Origin: Phellopilus nigrolimitatus
Taxonomy: Eukaryota; Basidiomycota; Agaricomycetes; Hymenochaetales; Hymenochaetaceae
Assembly: GCA_021029095.1 (NCBI GenBank)
Contig: JAJOHG010000118.1
Span: 1-64,000, forward strand
Direction: 5' to 3'
DNA length: 64,000 nucleotides
Position 1 is the stretch's first letter. Every line of letters begins with the position of its first letter. This document shows positions 33,700 through 45,232 of this stretch, piece after piece. The notes under the pieces are model-generated. The model was not told the origin of the DNA, ran no database searches, and was given only the letters and a program-made list of their open reading frames with translations. The position numbers and the translations under genes are program-made.

Positions 33700-35394
33700 A
33701 TATGGCGCTGAGCTTCGCTCTCGTCGGAAGGGGCCGAGAGGGAGACATCAGTTCAATATCATAGGCTGAGGCATCTGCACTCGAAGGTGTTTGCGAAAAG
33801 ACAGACGTCGGCGTCGAAGGAGAACTGTATACACCTCTAATACGAAGCAGGAGACGGTTGCAGCATATGCTGTGAAGTGCGCACTGAGTGCTGCAGATCT
33901 GTACTCAGCATTTCCCGACGAGGTGGAAAGTATGAGAAAAGAACGTACAAGATCATAAACCAAATTGATGGCGAAGCAACACTGAGAATAATGACATTCA
34001 CAATAGTAGCACCTGGGCGCACATGCATTTAGTGCACGAGCGATTGGGGATTGTGGAAGGAAACGTACATAGGATGGCAGTGAAGTAAATGACGCCTGCA
34101 ATCATATTTTAGCAGACTTTTAAACCAGTGGTAAATAAACGAGGAAATTGGCCCACCATCGACAAATAATACTTTCATCGTTCTCGAGTCCGGCATTTGG
34201 TCTAAATTAGGCGTTCAATGATAAACGTAGGATTTATGACAGCGCTTAGCTTACATGTCTTCACTAATAAGACAATGAGTGCAACTGTGATTTTAGAGGG
34301 CGACAGGAGTCAGTTTGTTTTGGGTACCTCGTGGTATTGGCATGAACCTACAGGTTTCCAAGACCATAATCATTGCCATTGCAAGCCTTTCAATATCGCC
34401 TCGCAGATTGAATAGGCATCCGGACGGAAGAAAAGGTAAGCTCAGGACTGGGTAACTGTTAACCATTTGTTTTTAACAAGAGATATTCATGACATACCAG
34501 TAGCTGATCCTATAAATCGGCCCGTAAAATATAGTGTTGGTATGCAAAAAATCTGGATTAAAGCGATATGTTAAAATTATAAAAGAGATGAAACTGGGCG
34601 GAAACTTACGAAGTATAATAATACGATGAGAACGAGCATCGGGCGTGTGCGTCCCCAGACTGCATATGCTCGCATGTATAGTATAACTGCAGTGGAGACA
34701 TCAGTAATGTCCATATGGCAACGGTATCTGTACGATCCTCACATTCTGCAACAATAAACTCTGCTGTGATAAAGCCTTCATAGCCGCGGTTAGGGTACGA
34801 CGAAAGAAGGAAAGGACAAAAGGCAGTTGCTCACAGCCAAACACAGTAAAGGCCGGTTTGCATGTCTGTTGAAACATTTAAAAAATAGAGCCTCTTGACG
34901 ACAGGGTTAAGAGGTCACTTACGTTAGAGAACTTGGTAGGCTCCACCAGAATAAAGACTGCAATAATCAGATTAGAAGAGTTACGATGTTAGTAAGTGAC
35001 CTCGAAAACACACCGTGCATCATCCCCGTGATTGCAACGAAAGGTAAGTAACGGTTTAGAAGGAAAGCAATTTTGACAATAGAGAGACGTGAGGACCAGA
35101 CGAGGTGCTTTTCTTCGCTGAACGTGAGGAGATAATCGTAAACCTAAGTATCGCATCGAGTCAAGTAATGATGCATCGACAATGTACGGTGGACGCACTA
35201 GCCAGGTTAACGTCGCTGCTGTGAACAGAGATCAGCATGTTCCCAATAATGAAGTGAATATTAGTACCTAGTGTAAACTTGAAAAAGTTACCCCATCAGC
35301 TCGAACGATGCTATGATTGAATTACGGGCCTCACTTTGGATAATTGGACATCGCTGACAAGAGATATGATTTCGTGTTGAGTCAGAGATGCCAT
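33700..35394 (-). CDS. Second DUF6533-type membrane protein, model incomplete
   Basis: The start at 35394 reads MASLTQHEIISLVSDVQ. The family signature VYDYLLTFSEEKHLVWSSR lies near 35090-35150, a further helix MRAYAVWGRTRPMLVLIV near 34620-34690, and ATIVNVIILSVASPSIWFM near 33950-34020. This is the usual DUF6533 order. The joint after the first exon and the C-terminal end do not splice cleanly by eye, so the gene may be partly decayed. Its left neighbour is another DUF6533 gene on the same strand, suggesting local duplication. Confidence 0.55.
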
Positions 35395-36357
35395 CCTTTC
35401 CAAACAGCTCACGCGCAATAAACCAACAGCCCACTTTATAGCTGAGAAGAAGGACCTACTAGTGTATTAGGTTTTGAGAAAAACAAATACGAAGCTGTTG
35501 CGGAGAATCGTTATGATGGATGATCATGATTGATAGGTGTCCTCAGATGACCTTCTGACTTTTCACTCTCGTGCTCCATTTTCGAGACGAAAGGAAAGCG
35601 CGTCGCTGGAAGTTCGCCTACGGAAGGGCTTGACCTTGTATTTTAAAAAGCTAGGTGGTCCCGACTGGATCATCCACGCTAGTAACGAGCAATCCAGAAC
35701 GATTGTAAACGTCGTCGAGCTTTATACTATGGTCTGCACGACTGTCGAAGCATAGTTCAGTTATTCCATAGGTTATTGTAAACCACGCTGTGCTGAGCGG
35801 AAGGAGCGGTGAAATCGGCGTCAAGAGGTCTCCGCGTACAACTGCTGGCATCACCGGTGAGTATAACAAGTTTTATTTGCTGATCGGACAGGTAGGGCTT
35901 GTCGGGATTTGATTTAGTTCCACGATACCGCTGACTATGCGCTAGAAAGATGCGTATTTTGAGCCAAGCTGGGCATATTCTTTTTGATAAGAAACCAAGA
36001 TGAAGATTCGAAGCTACACGACGACGACCTTCACTAAGTAGAAGTTGATCGTAAGCAGAAGTTAGGACGAGAAGGACAAAATATGTACGTAATTGAGGCG
36101 TGTCGGTAACTTACCTCGTACGGCAACGCGTCATGTTCGCTTGACACAGTCTTCAACTCAACTCGCAAAAAACGCATCTAAAGCACAATACCGACCGAAA
36201 CTGCTCCCGCTCATGAATGTTGTCTCATAACAATCAAACTCTTTTTTTTAAAGATATCGTCTGACTTGGGGAAGGTTTACATAAACCACAAAATATCCTT
36301 GAAGTTCAAACTGCCACTGTGTGACTGGGCTCAGCGTTCTCCCTCAAGATACACAAA
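35395..36357. other. Intergenic region
   Basis: No gene recognised. The 72-codon frame at 35537-35755 has no known domain. Confidence 0.45.
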
Positions 36358-37439
36358 TGTTCGGCACAGCTCTCTCCAGCCTATACGCTCGTATCGGAGA
36401 AACATACAGCTACCTGACGTGCGTGGTTATACTCTTGTTAGATCGCGGTGTCAATTGACGCGTCGAGTGCTTTGGACAGTGATGGGGAGGTGACCTACGG
36501 CGATCAATATTCAATTCTTCGACATTCAAGACCCTTCGTGGTGTATCAGGGCACAAAAACACAGATCCCGATCACTGTTTTCGGTGCCAAACCACTTCCT
36601 GAAGATAGAAGGGTTTTCTTGCAGAGGAGAGGCTACCGGACGGGGTTGCTGTGAGTCGTCTCTGCGCAAGGTCTTGCAGATGAAACTCATACCTCAGCAT
36701 ATGAAGTGGCTGGACACTAGGCGGCATTCTAGGCGGCTCAAAACTTCCTGGCATCGATGTTACTCCTGTAGAACAAGTGGCACTTTCTTCACTCTCAGCA
36801 CGTCAGAATTCTCAGCTCGAAGAAGACATTTCTCGTCTCTTCTTCACCTCGTCACTGTCAAAGTCTCAGAAACCCTTGCAAACGCTCTTTGTGCACGTTC
36901 CGGTACATTCCGGGGACGGGTACTTCAGACTGCGCGTGACGACGCACAACGCTCGCACAACGCTCGCCGAAAGCCCGACGTTCCGCGTGGGCAGCGTGAG
37001 CTGGGCCTCGGCCCACCCGCAGGGCGCGACCCCTGTCGGGCTCGTGCCAGAGCTACTTGTGAGGAGTATTTTCATTGCTGCAAAGACGACTGGTGAGTAA
37101 AATGCCTCTTCATCTGCTGAGATGCGCTTTAATCAGCATATCCCACGTCACCGGCCAGCCTACGCATCTTTTTACGCGACTTTCCCGTTTCTTAAAATGG
37201 CCGAATGGACTCCGGGCCCTTGGCGTCAATACGCTATGCGCACCTTATATACGCGTGCACTCTCTGAGGACCAGCAAGCACAGGTCAGCGAGAATATTGC
37301 TAGGAGCAAGGAAGGCTTTCAAAGGGCCAACGACACCATCTATAGGAAGGTGCCATTAAATGCCATCGGGATGCGATCGCCCGCGGACTTGGAAAAAGAT
37401 GCGAATCAAGGACGTGGAGGGAGATGGTTTCCTAGATAA
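36358..37439 (+). CDS. Conserved-looking hypothetical protein, 5' end uncertain
   Basis: A coding block from about 36439 to 36650 (with TYGDQYSILRHSRPFVVYQG and RRVFLQRRGYRTGLL) appears to splice to 36714-37092 (with GGILGGSKLPGIDVTPVEQ and LFVHVPVHSGDGYFRLRV) and then to 37159-37439, which starts AYASFYATFPFLKMAEW and ends GRGGRWFPR. The second and third blocks join with matching phase. An ATG at 36358 begins a plausible first exon, but no intron of normal size links it to the next block in frame. The likely gene is therefore either longer at the 5' end or frameshifted. I do not know the function. Confidence 0.5.
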
Positions 37440-37662
37440 TGCACTGTTTCCTATTGCTTCTTGTCTCCTTTCCCGTCTGTATTAGGCAGTTTATTCATCC
37501 TTTCTATTAGGTTACATGAACTTCTTTTTATAGTAGTTTGCGTCTCCTTTTGGAAAAAGGCCTCGGCTGATGATGACTATCAGATCGGTGAACCATCACA
37601 CAGGTCTCTAGGTCTTTCACCATCTCTCTTTCTTGTTCCACCACCATTTCCAACTCTTCGCG

Positions 37663-38278
37663 ATGTCCTGGCAAGGTCAGCACCGTCGTCGTTGATGCAA
37701 ATCGCGAGTCTGGGATTCTCAAAAACAATTCCAGCGTACGTCGACACCAATCTCGTTGGAACGGGCAAGATCGCGAGAGCCGCGATCTTAGGACTCCAGG
37801 GAGGCGTTTGGGCGACATCGGCTGGTTATAACGTACGTTGCGAGCTTTTCGTTTCTCCCTTTTTGTTTGCTCATCGTGCACAAATTGACGCTTTACGATA
37901 TGCGTGTGTGTAGCTCTCCCCAGAGGAGCAGAAGGCGGTTGTCACCGCATTCACCAACCCCAGTCAGACACAGTCGCACGGCATCAAGCTCGCCGGACAG
38001 AAGTTTTTCACACTGCAGGCGAGCGAACAACACGTATATGGGAAGAAAGGCGTACGTATTGGCTACTTCTCGCGCATACACCCTGCATATACTTACCGCG
38101 TGTTTACCCTGGCCCTTTCATTTCGATTTTCTCGTCCCGATCGCAGCCTGATGGATGCGTGCTCGTGAAGACAAACCAGGCTGTGCTCGTGACGGAGTAC
38201 GCCGCGCCGACACAAGCGGGTGAGGCGACGACTGTGGTTGAGAGGCTGGCCGATTACCTCAAGTCCGTTAATTACTAG
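37663..38278 (+). CDS. Profilin
   Basis: Exons 37663-37675, 37735-37832, 37914-38051 and 38147-38278 give 126 residues, the usual profilin length. The first exon is only 13 nt and encodes MSWQ. Conserved parts are YVDTNLVGTGKI, GLQGGVWATSAGYNLSPEE, IKLAGQKFFTLQA, YGKKGPDGCVLVKT and a C-terminal VERLADYLKSVNY. Profilin binds actin monomers, speeds nucleotide exchange and delivers actin to formins through poly-Pro. The tiny first exon and the intron after MSWQ are typical of basidiomycete profilins. All phases agree, so the gene looks intact. Confidence 0.95.
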
Positions 38279-39215
38279 ACGCGCCGCTTATTGGCTGGGC
38301 GGTGTCGGTAGCGCGACGAGGGTGTCGAATACCATGCTTTTTATGTTTCCAGCACTGGATGAATGACGGTGTCGCAGATTACGCTTTCGAAATTTGTAGC
38401 TAATAAAGAACGAGTCCTTGACAAATGCATGTAAATGCCGGCTTAGGCAATCACTTTCACACCCTTTTTGTCAATTACTGACCGTATGTGATCAAATCGG
38501 TCCTTCAAAGAACCGAGCCCCCGAGAATGCGTTCTATAACGACTGTAGTTCACAAATGTACGTACATGATTCAAGACAGTTGTGAAATTCATTCCTTTTT
38601 ACAAACAGTCCATTCACAATCTGCCAGTAATAATACAGGCACAGAATCCAGCAGGAGTTGGATATAAAATATACGGTACGCTTATACCGAGAACAGGCTT
38701 GAGCTGACAGCACCATCTAACAAGGGATTTTCAAGGAGCCTGTACCCAGCTCACAGTGCTCAGCATACGCACTTTGGAAGTGTGTGCGAGTCGGAGTGGC
38801 AATCACAGCTGACAAAAGATTGCATAATGGAATGATGGTAATGTGAGTCGCGCCACCAGCGTGTGACCGTCAGATCTGAATTTCGTTTCTACTGATACAA
38901 GCACGTTGTCCCGGTGCGAAGACAGGAATGTCCCACAAATATGAGAAGAACAGCTCACTGGCAATGTCTTACTCTAGAAAACCCAAATGAAGTCAAGATC
39001 AGGATTAGGTAGAGGAAATTTGATTTTTGGAGGAAATCTCCGGGCACATGCCTAGAAACTCGCTATACTCAAAAGTTAAACTTAGTGCTAGCTTACTACC
39101 GGCTTGTCGGAAAAGGATCTAAAACACCCACGAGTCTCGGATCCGGAGGCTGGGGAACAGTGCTTGCTTACTTTTCTGCCAGCAACTATCGGCGTGAGTT
39201 ATCCAGCAGCTTGAA
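38279..39215. other. Intergenic region
   Basis: This holds the profilin 3' end and the promoter region of the esterase gene. No gene is seen. Confidence 0.5.
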
Positions 39216-41032
39216 ATGTTGAACGGCGTTTTAGACAAAAGCTTCTCTTTCTTGCGTCAGGCAACGTCTAACTGGCAGATCCTTGGGCCTGCGCTGTCCG
39301 TTCTTGCTCCCAGCCAATTTGATTCCGACCCTACTGCTGCCTGTGCTAGTTTATATCATGATCCAACCTTGGCGGGTTTGAACACGACGATCTTGAATGC
39401 TACGTATTACGAGAACGCGACGGCGGTCGGCACACTGGGTGTTTGTCAGCCGAGAGCGCAAATTAGCACCCCTCTTTGTCGCGTGCAGTTTATCGTAAAC
39501 ACGTCGGATGTGTCTGCCATCACGGCCGAGGCCTGGTTTCCGACTGATTGGAATGGCAGGTTCTTGGGGCTTGGAAATGGTGGTCTAGGAGGATGTACGT
39601 GATTGATTACTCGAGATGGGTACATAGCAATGGGAGCTTGAACTGAACCCATAGGCATCGACTACGATGACCTCGGATACGGCGCCTCGTTGGGCTTCGC
39701 CTCCGTTGCATCCAACAATGGACACGACGGCAACTCAGGCGTTGTCTTCGAAAACAAGCCAGAAGTGCTTTTGGACTTTACGAGCCGTGCGGTCCATGTC
39801 GAAGCTGTTGCCGGCAAGCAGCTTGTCGCGATGTACTACGGGCGCGCACACCGCCGCGCGTACTACCTCGGATGTTCGACCGGCGGCAGGCAAGGTGTGT
39901 ATGCCGCGCTGCACCATCCAGCGGACTTTGACGGGATCCTCGCCGGTGCACCCGCAACGAATATGAATCATCTCCTCGGGCATTCCGCCATGCTCTCAAA
40001 ATATAACGGCGCACCGAACTTGGAGACGAACCCCAGCTTTATCTCTCCTGCATTGTGGGACGTTGTCTCAGCGGAAATTCTCAGACAGTGCGACGCGCTC
40101 GACGGCGTCGCGGATGGCATCATCACGGAACCCGATGCTTGTGAATTCAGGCCTGAGGAAATTCAATGCACGAGCAACACCGCGTCAAACTGTTTGACGG
40201 CGACGCAGGTCGAGGCTCTGAGGAAAATATACGCGCCTCTGTATGGGCTGAACGGCGAGCTACTCTTTCCGCGCTTTGACCCTGGAGCAGAGGCATCGCC
40301 AAGAGCACAGTCATTCGTTTTCGCTAGGATACCACAGTTCGCTTATGTGAGTTTTATACCGCTCCAAACGAGGTAAATACTCGTGCCAACTGTTAAGCGT
40401 TACAGGACTGGATGAAGTATGTCATTCATAACGGCTCTGACTACGACTTCAACAACTTCGGGCTCGCAGATATTGCCCTTATGGATGAGCGCGATCCCGG
40501 AAAGATATCTACATTCAGCGGCGACTTCTCCGCATTCCGCGCACGAGGCGGGAAGCTCATCAGCTACCACGGCCGCAGTGACGAGGTACTTATTTTCTCC
40601 TTTTTCCGAGTGGACTCTTTTCTTGATGTTCCCGCTTTCCTATAGCTGATCCCATCAGGCAATGCCAAGTCACTCTATAACCTGGCCGCGCGTACGCTCG
40701 GCTTGCACGCAGAGATGCTCGACTCGTTTTACCGCCTCTTCCTCGTCCCCGGCATGGGCCACTGCCTCGGCGGTGCGGGAGCCGTGAACTTCGGGCAGAA
40801 TGCACATGCCGTTCCACAGGAGGTAGGAAAGCCCCCGGAACAGAGCTCGAAGTCCCAGGTAGCCTCGCTGAAGGCGGACAACGTGCTCCTCGCTCTTGTC
40901 GAGTGGGTCGAACACGGGCACGCGCCTGATACAATCACAGGCGTGTCCAAAGATGGGAAGTTGAGCAGGGTGCATTGCCGGTACCCCCACAAAAGCGTAT
41001 GGGACGGGGAGAAATATACCTGTGTATCGTGA
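39216..41032 (+). CDS. Tannase/feruloyl esterase family hydrolase
   Basis: Exons 39216-39594, 39655-40346, 40406-40585 and 40646-41032 give 545 residues. The catalytic serine is in GCSTGGRQ (Ser201) and the histidine in GMGHC near residue 456. The neighbouring cysteines match the Cys-Ser and His-Cys pairs that form the family's characteristic disulfide, and the lid domain contains the DGVADGII motif. Family members are secreted and cleave ferulic acid from plant cell-wall polysaccharides, or galloyl esters from tannins; the sequence alone does not decide the substrate. The N-terminus (MLNGVLDKSFSFL) is not a clear signal peptide, so the true first exon may have been missed. Confidence 0.88.
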
Positions 41033-41182
41033 TATGTTCGAATCTCAAGTATTGCATATGCTGTTTTATTTCCAATTATCAGGACTCGACTTGATAGCGT
41101 ACAACAATCGCAAGACTATGAGAGGTCATTCAACGAGAACTTTGGGCGGAACGGTAATACAAGAGGCCTGTAAGAAAAGGTG

Positions 41183-42735
41183 CTAAACGTCGGATTCAGA
41201 TTCATCACTGTATTCGTCAGTGGAAGTGGGACTATCGACGTCCATGTCGTCTATGTCGTGCTCTGGCTCGGGGTGGAAGAGTGTTGATTTGAACATTTCT
41301 CGGTATCTCTCGAGCTACAAACGCGACTTATTAGTTCGTCTATCAGGCTGTTTTTTTAGCATACTTACTAGCTTAATCTCCTCGAGTGCGTTATTGACGC
41401 AATCGCTCGTTCCGGATATCGAGAACTCGTAAAGTCCATCTGATTTCTCACCGAACTGTGTCTGCACATTGTGATGTTCTTCGTAAAGAGAAATATTGCA
41501 GTTTGAAGGACCTAATAGCCCTACGAGGAAATCCTTGTACGAGTTAATATGCCAATCACTTTAGCACAAGAGACTCTTGAGGAGTCGTAAATGTACCTTA
41601 TCCGTGTCCACTCGAGCGTAGACAATGAGGTCCTTAGGCTCCGAATGAGATGCGGTAGGGACGATCCCGCATCCATCTTGGTTTTGTTGGGCTGTCGGTA
41701 GAGAGTCGCTGCCAAAATGCCACGCGGACATATTGCTTAATGCGACTCCGAGCTGGTCGAAGCTGGGGCTGCATGGTGATTCGGCAGGGCTGTAAGTACA
41801 GAGGATATCTTCAAAGGCTCTGCCTAAGCTGACAGAATCCAACGAGGCTTCGTTTTCTGTGAGAGTTTTGGGAAGATTGCTTGGCACCGCATATCTGTAT
41901 TCCGACGGGCCAACATGTGATCCCGTTTCACTCTTGATGACGGATGCTAGTGGTTGGTTTTCCGAATCCCCCCGTAGACGAGAAGTCGTGTGCTCTCCTT
42001 CTCCCTCGTCATCTACGGCCGACGGCCCCGCCGATGGCCCTGCCGATACGCCGGCTTTTGTGCGACCCTCTGTTCCTATCCCGATCTGTCCAGAAACACT
42101 CCTCCCCTTCCAATGGTCCTGTAAAATACAATAAATGACATTAAGCGTTGCATCGCATGAAGCTGATAAGAGTAAACGAGTGGCTTTTGTAAAATAAATG
42201 CTTCTAGATATCCATCTGTTTTGGCTCGAACTTCCTCATGGGAACATGACAATTGTCTGCAGAAACAAAGTATCATAAAAAGCATTTCTTTACTCACCAT
42301 AAATCTTGGCTTTTCGGGCTCAGTGGTACAAAGAATCCCCTTTTTGCTGCACAATTGACAAGGGCCCCCATTAAGTTCTCGCGCGCACTTGTATATGCCA
42401 TCTCCTTCAGTAATTCTGACCGGCAGGTAAGTGACAATCCGCACCTTAACACGTATTCTCCTGCACGCATCACATGGAACATGTCGCGGCGGCGACAACG
42501 GGCGCAGCGAGGGGCGCTGCAGTGACACCGACGAGCGCGGTGGCGACGCCGGCGGCGACACCGGCGAGAGCGGTGGCGACACCGGCGAGCGCGGCGGCGA
42601 CGTCGGTGGGCGCGGCGGCGGCAATGGGTGCAGCGAGATGCGCGGCGCCTGCACCAGCGAGCGCCGCGGCGGCGGGCTATAAGTACGTCCCAGGCTCTGG
42701 TCTGTTTTATATATAAACCTATTTTCCTGATCCAT
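41183..42735 (-). CDS. Zn2Cys6 fungal transcription factor
   Basis: The start at 42735 reads MDQENRFIYKTD. A Pro/Ser stretch of SPPRSPVSPP type precedes the zinc cluster. The cysteines are at 88, 91, 98, 107, 110 and 117, spaced C-x2-C-x6-C-x8-C-x2-C-x6-C, which is the Gal4-type binuclear cluster. An intron (donor at 42444) splits the cluster just before the third cysteine; exon 2 is 42387-42298. Later exons encode a Ser/Thr-rich acidic region and the tail DEYSDESESDV, with the stop at 41183-41185. The joint after exon 2 is uncertain. It is divergent from the kinase gene across 237 bp. Target genes are unknown. Confidence 0.78.
42480..42680. repeat. GC-rich coding repeat (Ser-Pro repeats)
   Basis: Imperfect copies of a GGCGACACCGGCGAG-like unit lie inside exon 1 of the Zn2Cys6 gene and encode the SPPRSPVSPP stretch. 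Spurious long frames occur on the other strand. Confidence 0.6.
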
Positions 42736-42972
42736 CGAGCTTGGAAAGCATTAGTCGACTAGTAACTTATGGGAAGGGTAATAATCACTTCCTTCGGATT
42801 CTCCTGGTGAACTGACTTGGACTGAGCAGAAATAGGGGAACGAGTTCGAGGACAATGAAAAGTACGACAACGACGACGATGCAGAGCCTAGATAGATCAG
42901 TGTGAGAACGATCATGAAATAGGCGCCGCATGAAGTTCCTCCATCAATGACAGCCGCTGAGACGACGTTAGC

Positions 42973-44590
42973 ATGTTGAAGGGGTCTCATCTGTGTGTCG
43001 ACGGACTAATGCACAGCAAGCCAGAACGTCCCCGATGGTGCAATACGCCAAGGCTGCTACAAAGCAGCTTGGAGCGTTTGTGCTCCAATGGTTACAGGAC
43101 GGAAGACGAAGACTTGAAGGACTTGAAGGACTGGTTGAGTCCCGCGTTGGATCGCGACTCCTGCCTGAGGCATCTGGAAGGGGAGGACGCGAACGATCTT
43201 TTGTGTCTATTACAGAAGGTATCGTTGTTGATTTATGTGTCACTGTGTAAAGTTACTGACATTATTTTTCGACAAAAAGACAATAGATCACCTGCGACCT
43301 TCCGACGCTTATGCCAACGTGCGCAGTCTTTGTCTGGCGCGGATGATGGAACTGGCCATAACTAGTGAACAGTTACCGCGAATTCTTCGGGTCGACAGTG
43401 ACGTAAGACGTTTACCAAAGCGTGTCCGTCATGTTGCGAAAGGCGGCTTTGGTCTGGTCTACAAAACCGAGTTACTGGCCGACAAGACAGTAATAGCAGT
43501 TAAGACACCCAAAGAAGAAGTCCTTGACAATAAAAAGGTGAGAAACGATACCGTGCTGTATTGGAATGAGGATGACGTTACGACTTATTGCTGTCGGTAG
43601 GCGTTGTTCCGCGAAATTATACTGTGGAATCATCTCGAGCACCAGAACATACTGCCCTTCAAAGGAATATGCAAGTTTAAGCATGTATTCCCGTCCATTG
43701 TGTCGCCATGGATGTCCAGAGGGTCCATTAATGACTTTGCCAGAGGCGAGCCTCTAAACTTGACTGTCAAATATACCCTAGTACGTCAGAACGACAACCA
43801 ATTGATTGTCGAAATCACGCCAGACTAATTTCATTAACGCCGACAGTTGAGTCAAGTGGCTTCTGCTCTCGCATACCTCCACAGTCATGATCCTCAGATT
43901 GTACATGAAGATGTTCGTGGGGTTAGTTCTAAATTCACACGACCCTACGGGATCCTTTTCTGACTGGTTTTAAACAATCAGGACAACATACTGATCAGCG
44001 ATAACGAGAATGCTTTACTTTCGGATTTCGGTATATCCCGTATCAATAGCGAGGTTTTCACAGCGGTTTCCTCCAAATTGCAGCATGGTAACACACGCTG
44101 GCTCGCTCGGGAGCTCATATTTGGTTTGGGAGGCAAGGAACCCAAGCCGCGCAGAGAGGAGGAAATCAGCGATGACGACGCCGCCTACCTGAAAGCGACT
44201 ACTTACAGCGACATGTGGTCGTTTGGCATGACATTCATAGAGCTGCTTACGGAAAAAATACCTTTCGCAGATGGTGTCGGAAGGCTTGATGCTGCTGTAC
44301 TCATGTCCATCCATTCAGGCACATTACCAGAGCGCCCGCACGTGGATGAGCACGATGTGCTAGGTCTCCCAGATGAGCTGTGGCAGACTGTCAGGAGCTG
44401 CTGGGACAGTGTACCAGAGAAGCGTCCTTCCGCGTCGGAAATGTTGGTACAGCTAGAGAAGGCTCTGCGTGTGCCCAAGGTCGACGTACGATTGCACGAG
44501 CTGAAAAAGGCGACCCACGTTTCAATCGCAACTTCTCGTACGGATGATGTCTCTTCTAACTCCATTGCGGGCCCAAGTCGTATTCATTGA
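42973..44590 (+). CDS. TKL-like protein kinase
   Basis: Exons 42973-43218, 43280-43537, 43601-43780, 43847-43921 and 43982-44590 give 455 residues. The kinase domain has a Gly loop AKGGFGLVYK (residues 135-144), Lys157 in IAVK, an FREIILWNHLEHQNIL helix, the catalytic loop VHEDVRGDNILI (248-250 is HED instead of HRD), DFG at 268-270, and the C-lobe SDMWSFGMTFIELLT and RPSASEM. All catalytic residues except the Arg of HRD are present. This matches the expanded basidiomycete TKL-like kinases. The helical N-terminal 120 residues have no recognised domain. It is divergent from the Zn2Cys6 gene; the choice of start is moderately sure. Confidence 0.85.
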
Positions 44591-45232
44591 TCAATGTGTG
44601 GAAGGTCAGTCTCGCTCCCCACCTCGCTTTTACCTCTCATTGATTTGCTTCTCCTAACAGGCGGAAAGCTTATGTTTCTGTATGTATGGGTATATTTCGC
44701 TCTTGGTTGCTATCATGTACAATAAATGCTGTTTTTTCTACATGCATTCGTGCGCAGTGTATGGGTTTCGAAGGATATTCATTATTATGTTTCGGACAGT
44801 TAGCAAGTCAATAAATTTAAGAGCTGAACTATGAACCTGATGTTTCTCAGGGAAAAAAACCCCCTTTTACTAGTGGGCGCATACATGCCTATCTCATATC
44901 TGCACAACTTGAAAGATTATTTGCTAAAGCGCGGTTCTACGGAAATGTGCTACTCACGCCGCATTTAATCCCGAAGAGTTTCTGAGTGACAATCGTATCC
45001 ATCGTATCCATGCCCGCGCGGATACTGAACAGCATCTTATTATTCATAATCTCAGAATATATGTATTTTCTTTCCCCTCAATATTAACTTCGGAGGACCG
45101 CAGTATGTCGTTCGCCAATCACGCACATACGGCCAGTCTCCGAATTCCCGTATCTTCGCATCTGTACACGAACTAACACACAATCAACTCCATTTATATC
45201 AATACACCTGACGCGCATTTCATTGTGGAACA
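44591..45232. other. Intergenic region between convergent genes
   Basis: This holds the 3' ends of the kinase gene and the epoxide hydrolase gene. No gene is seen. Confidence 0.5.
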
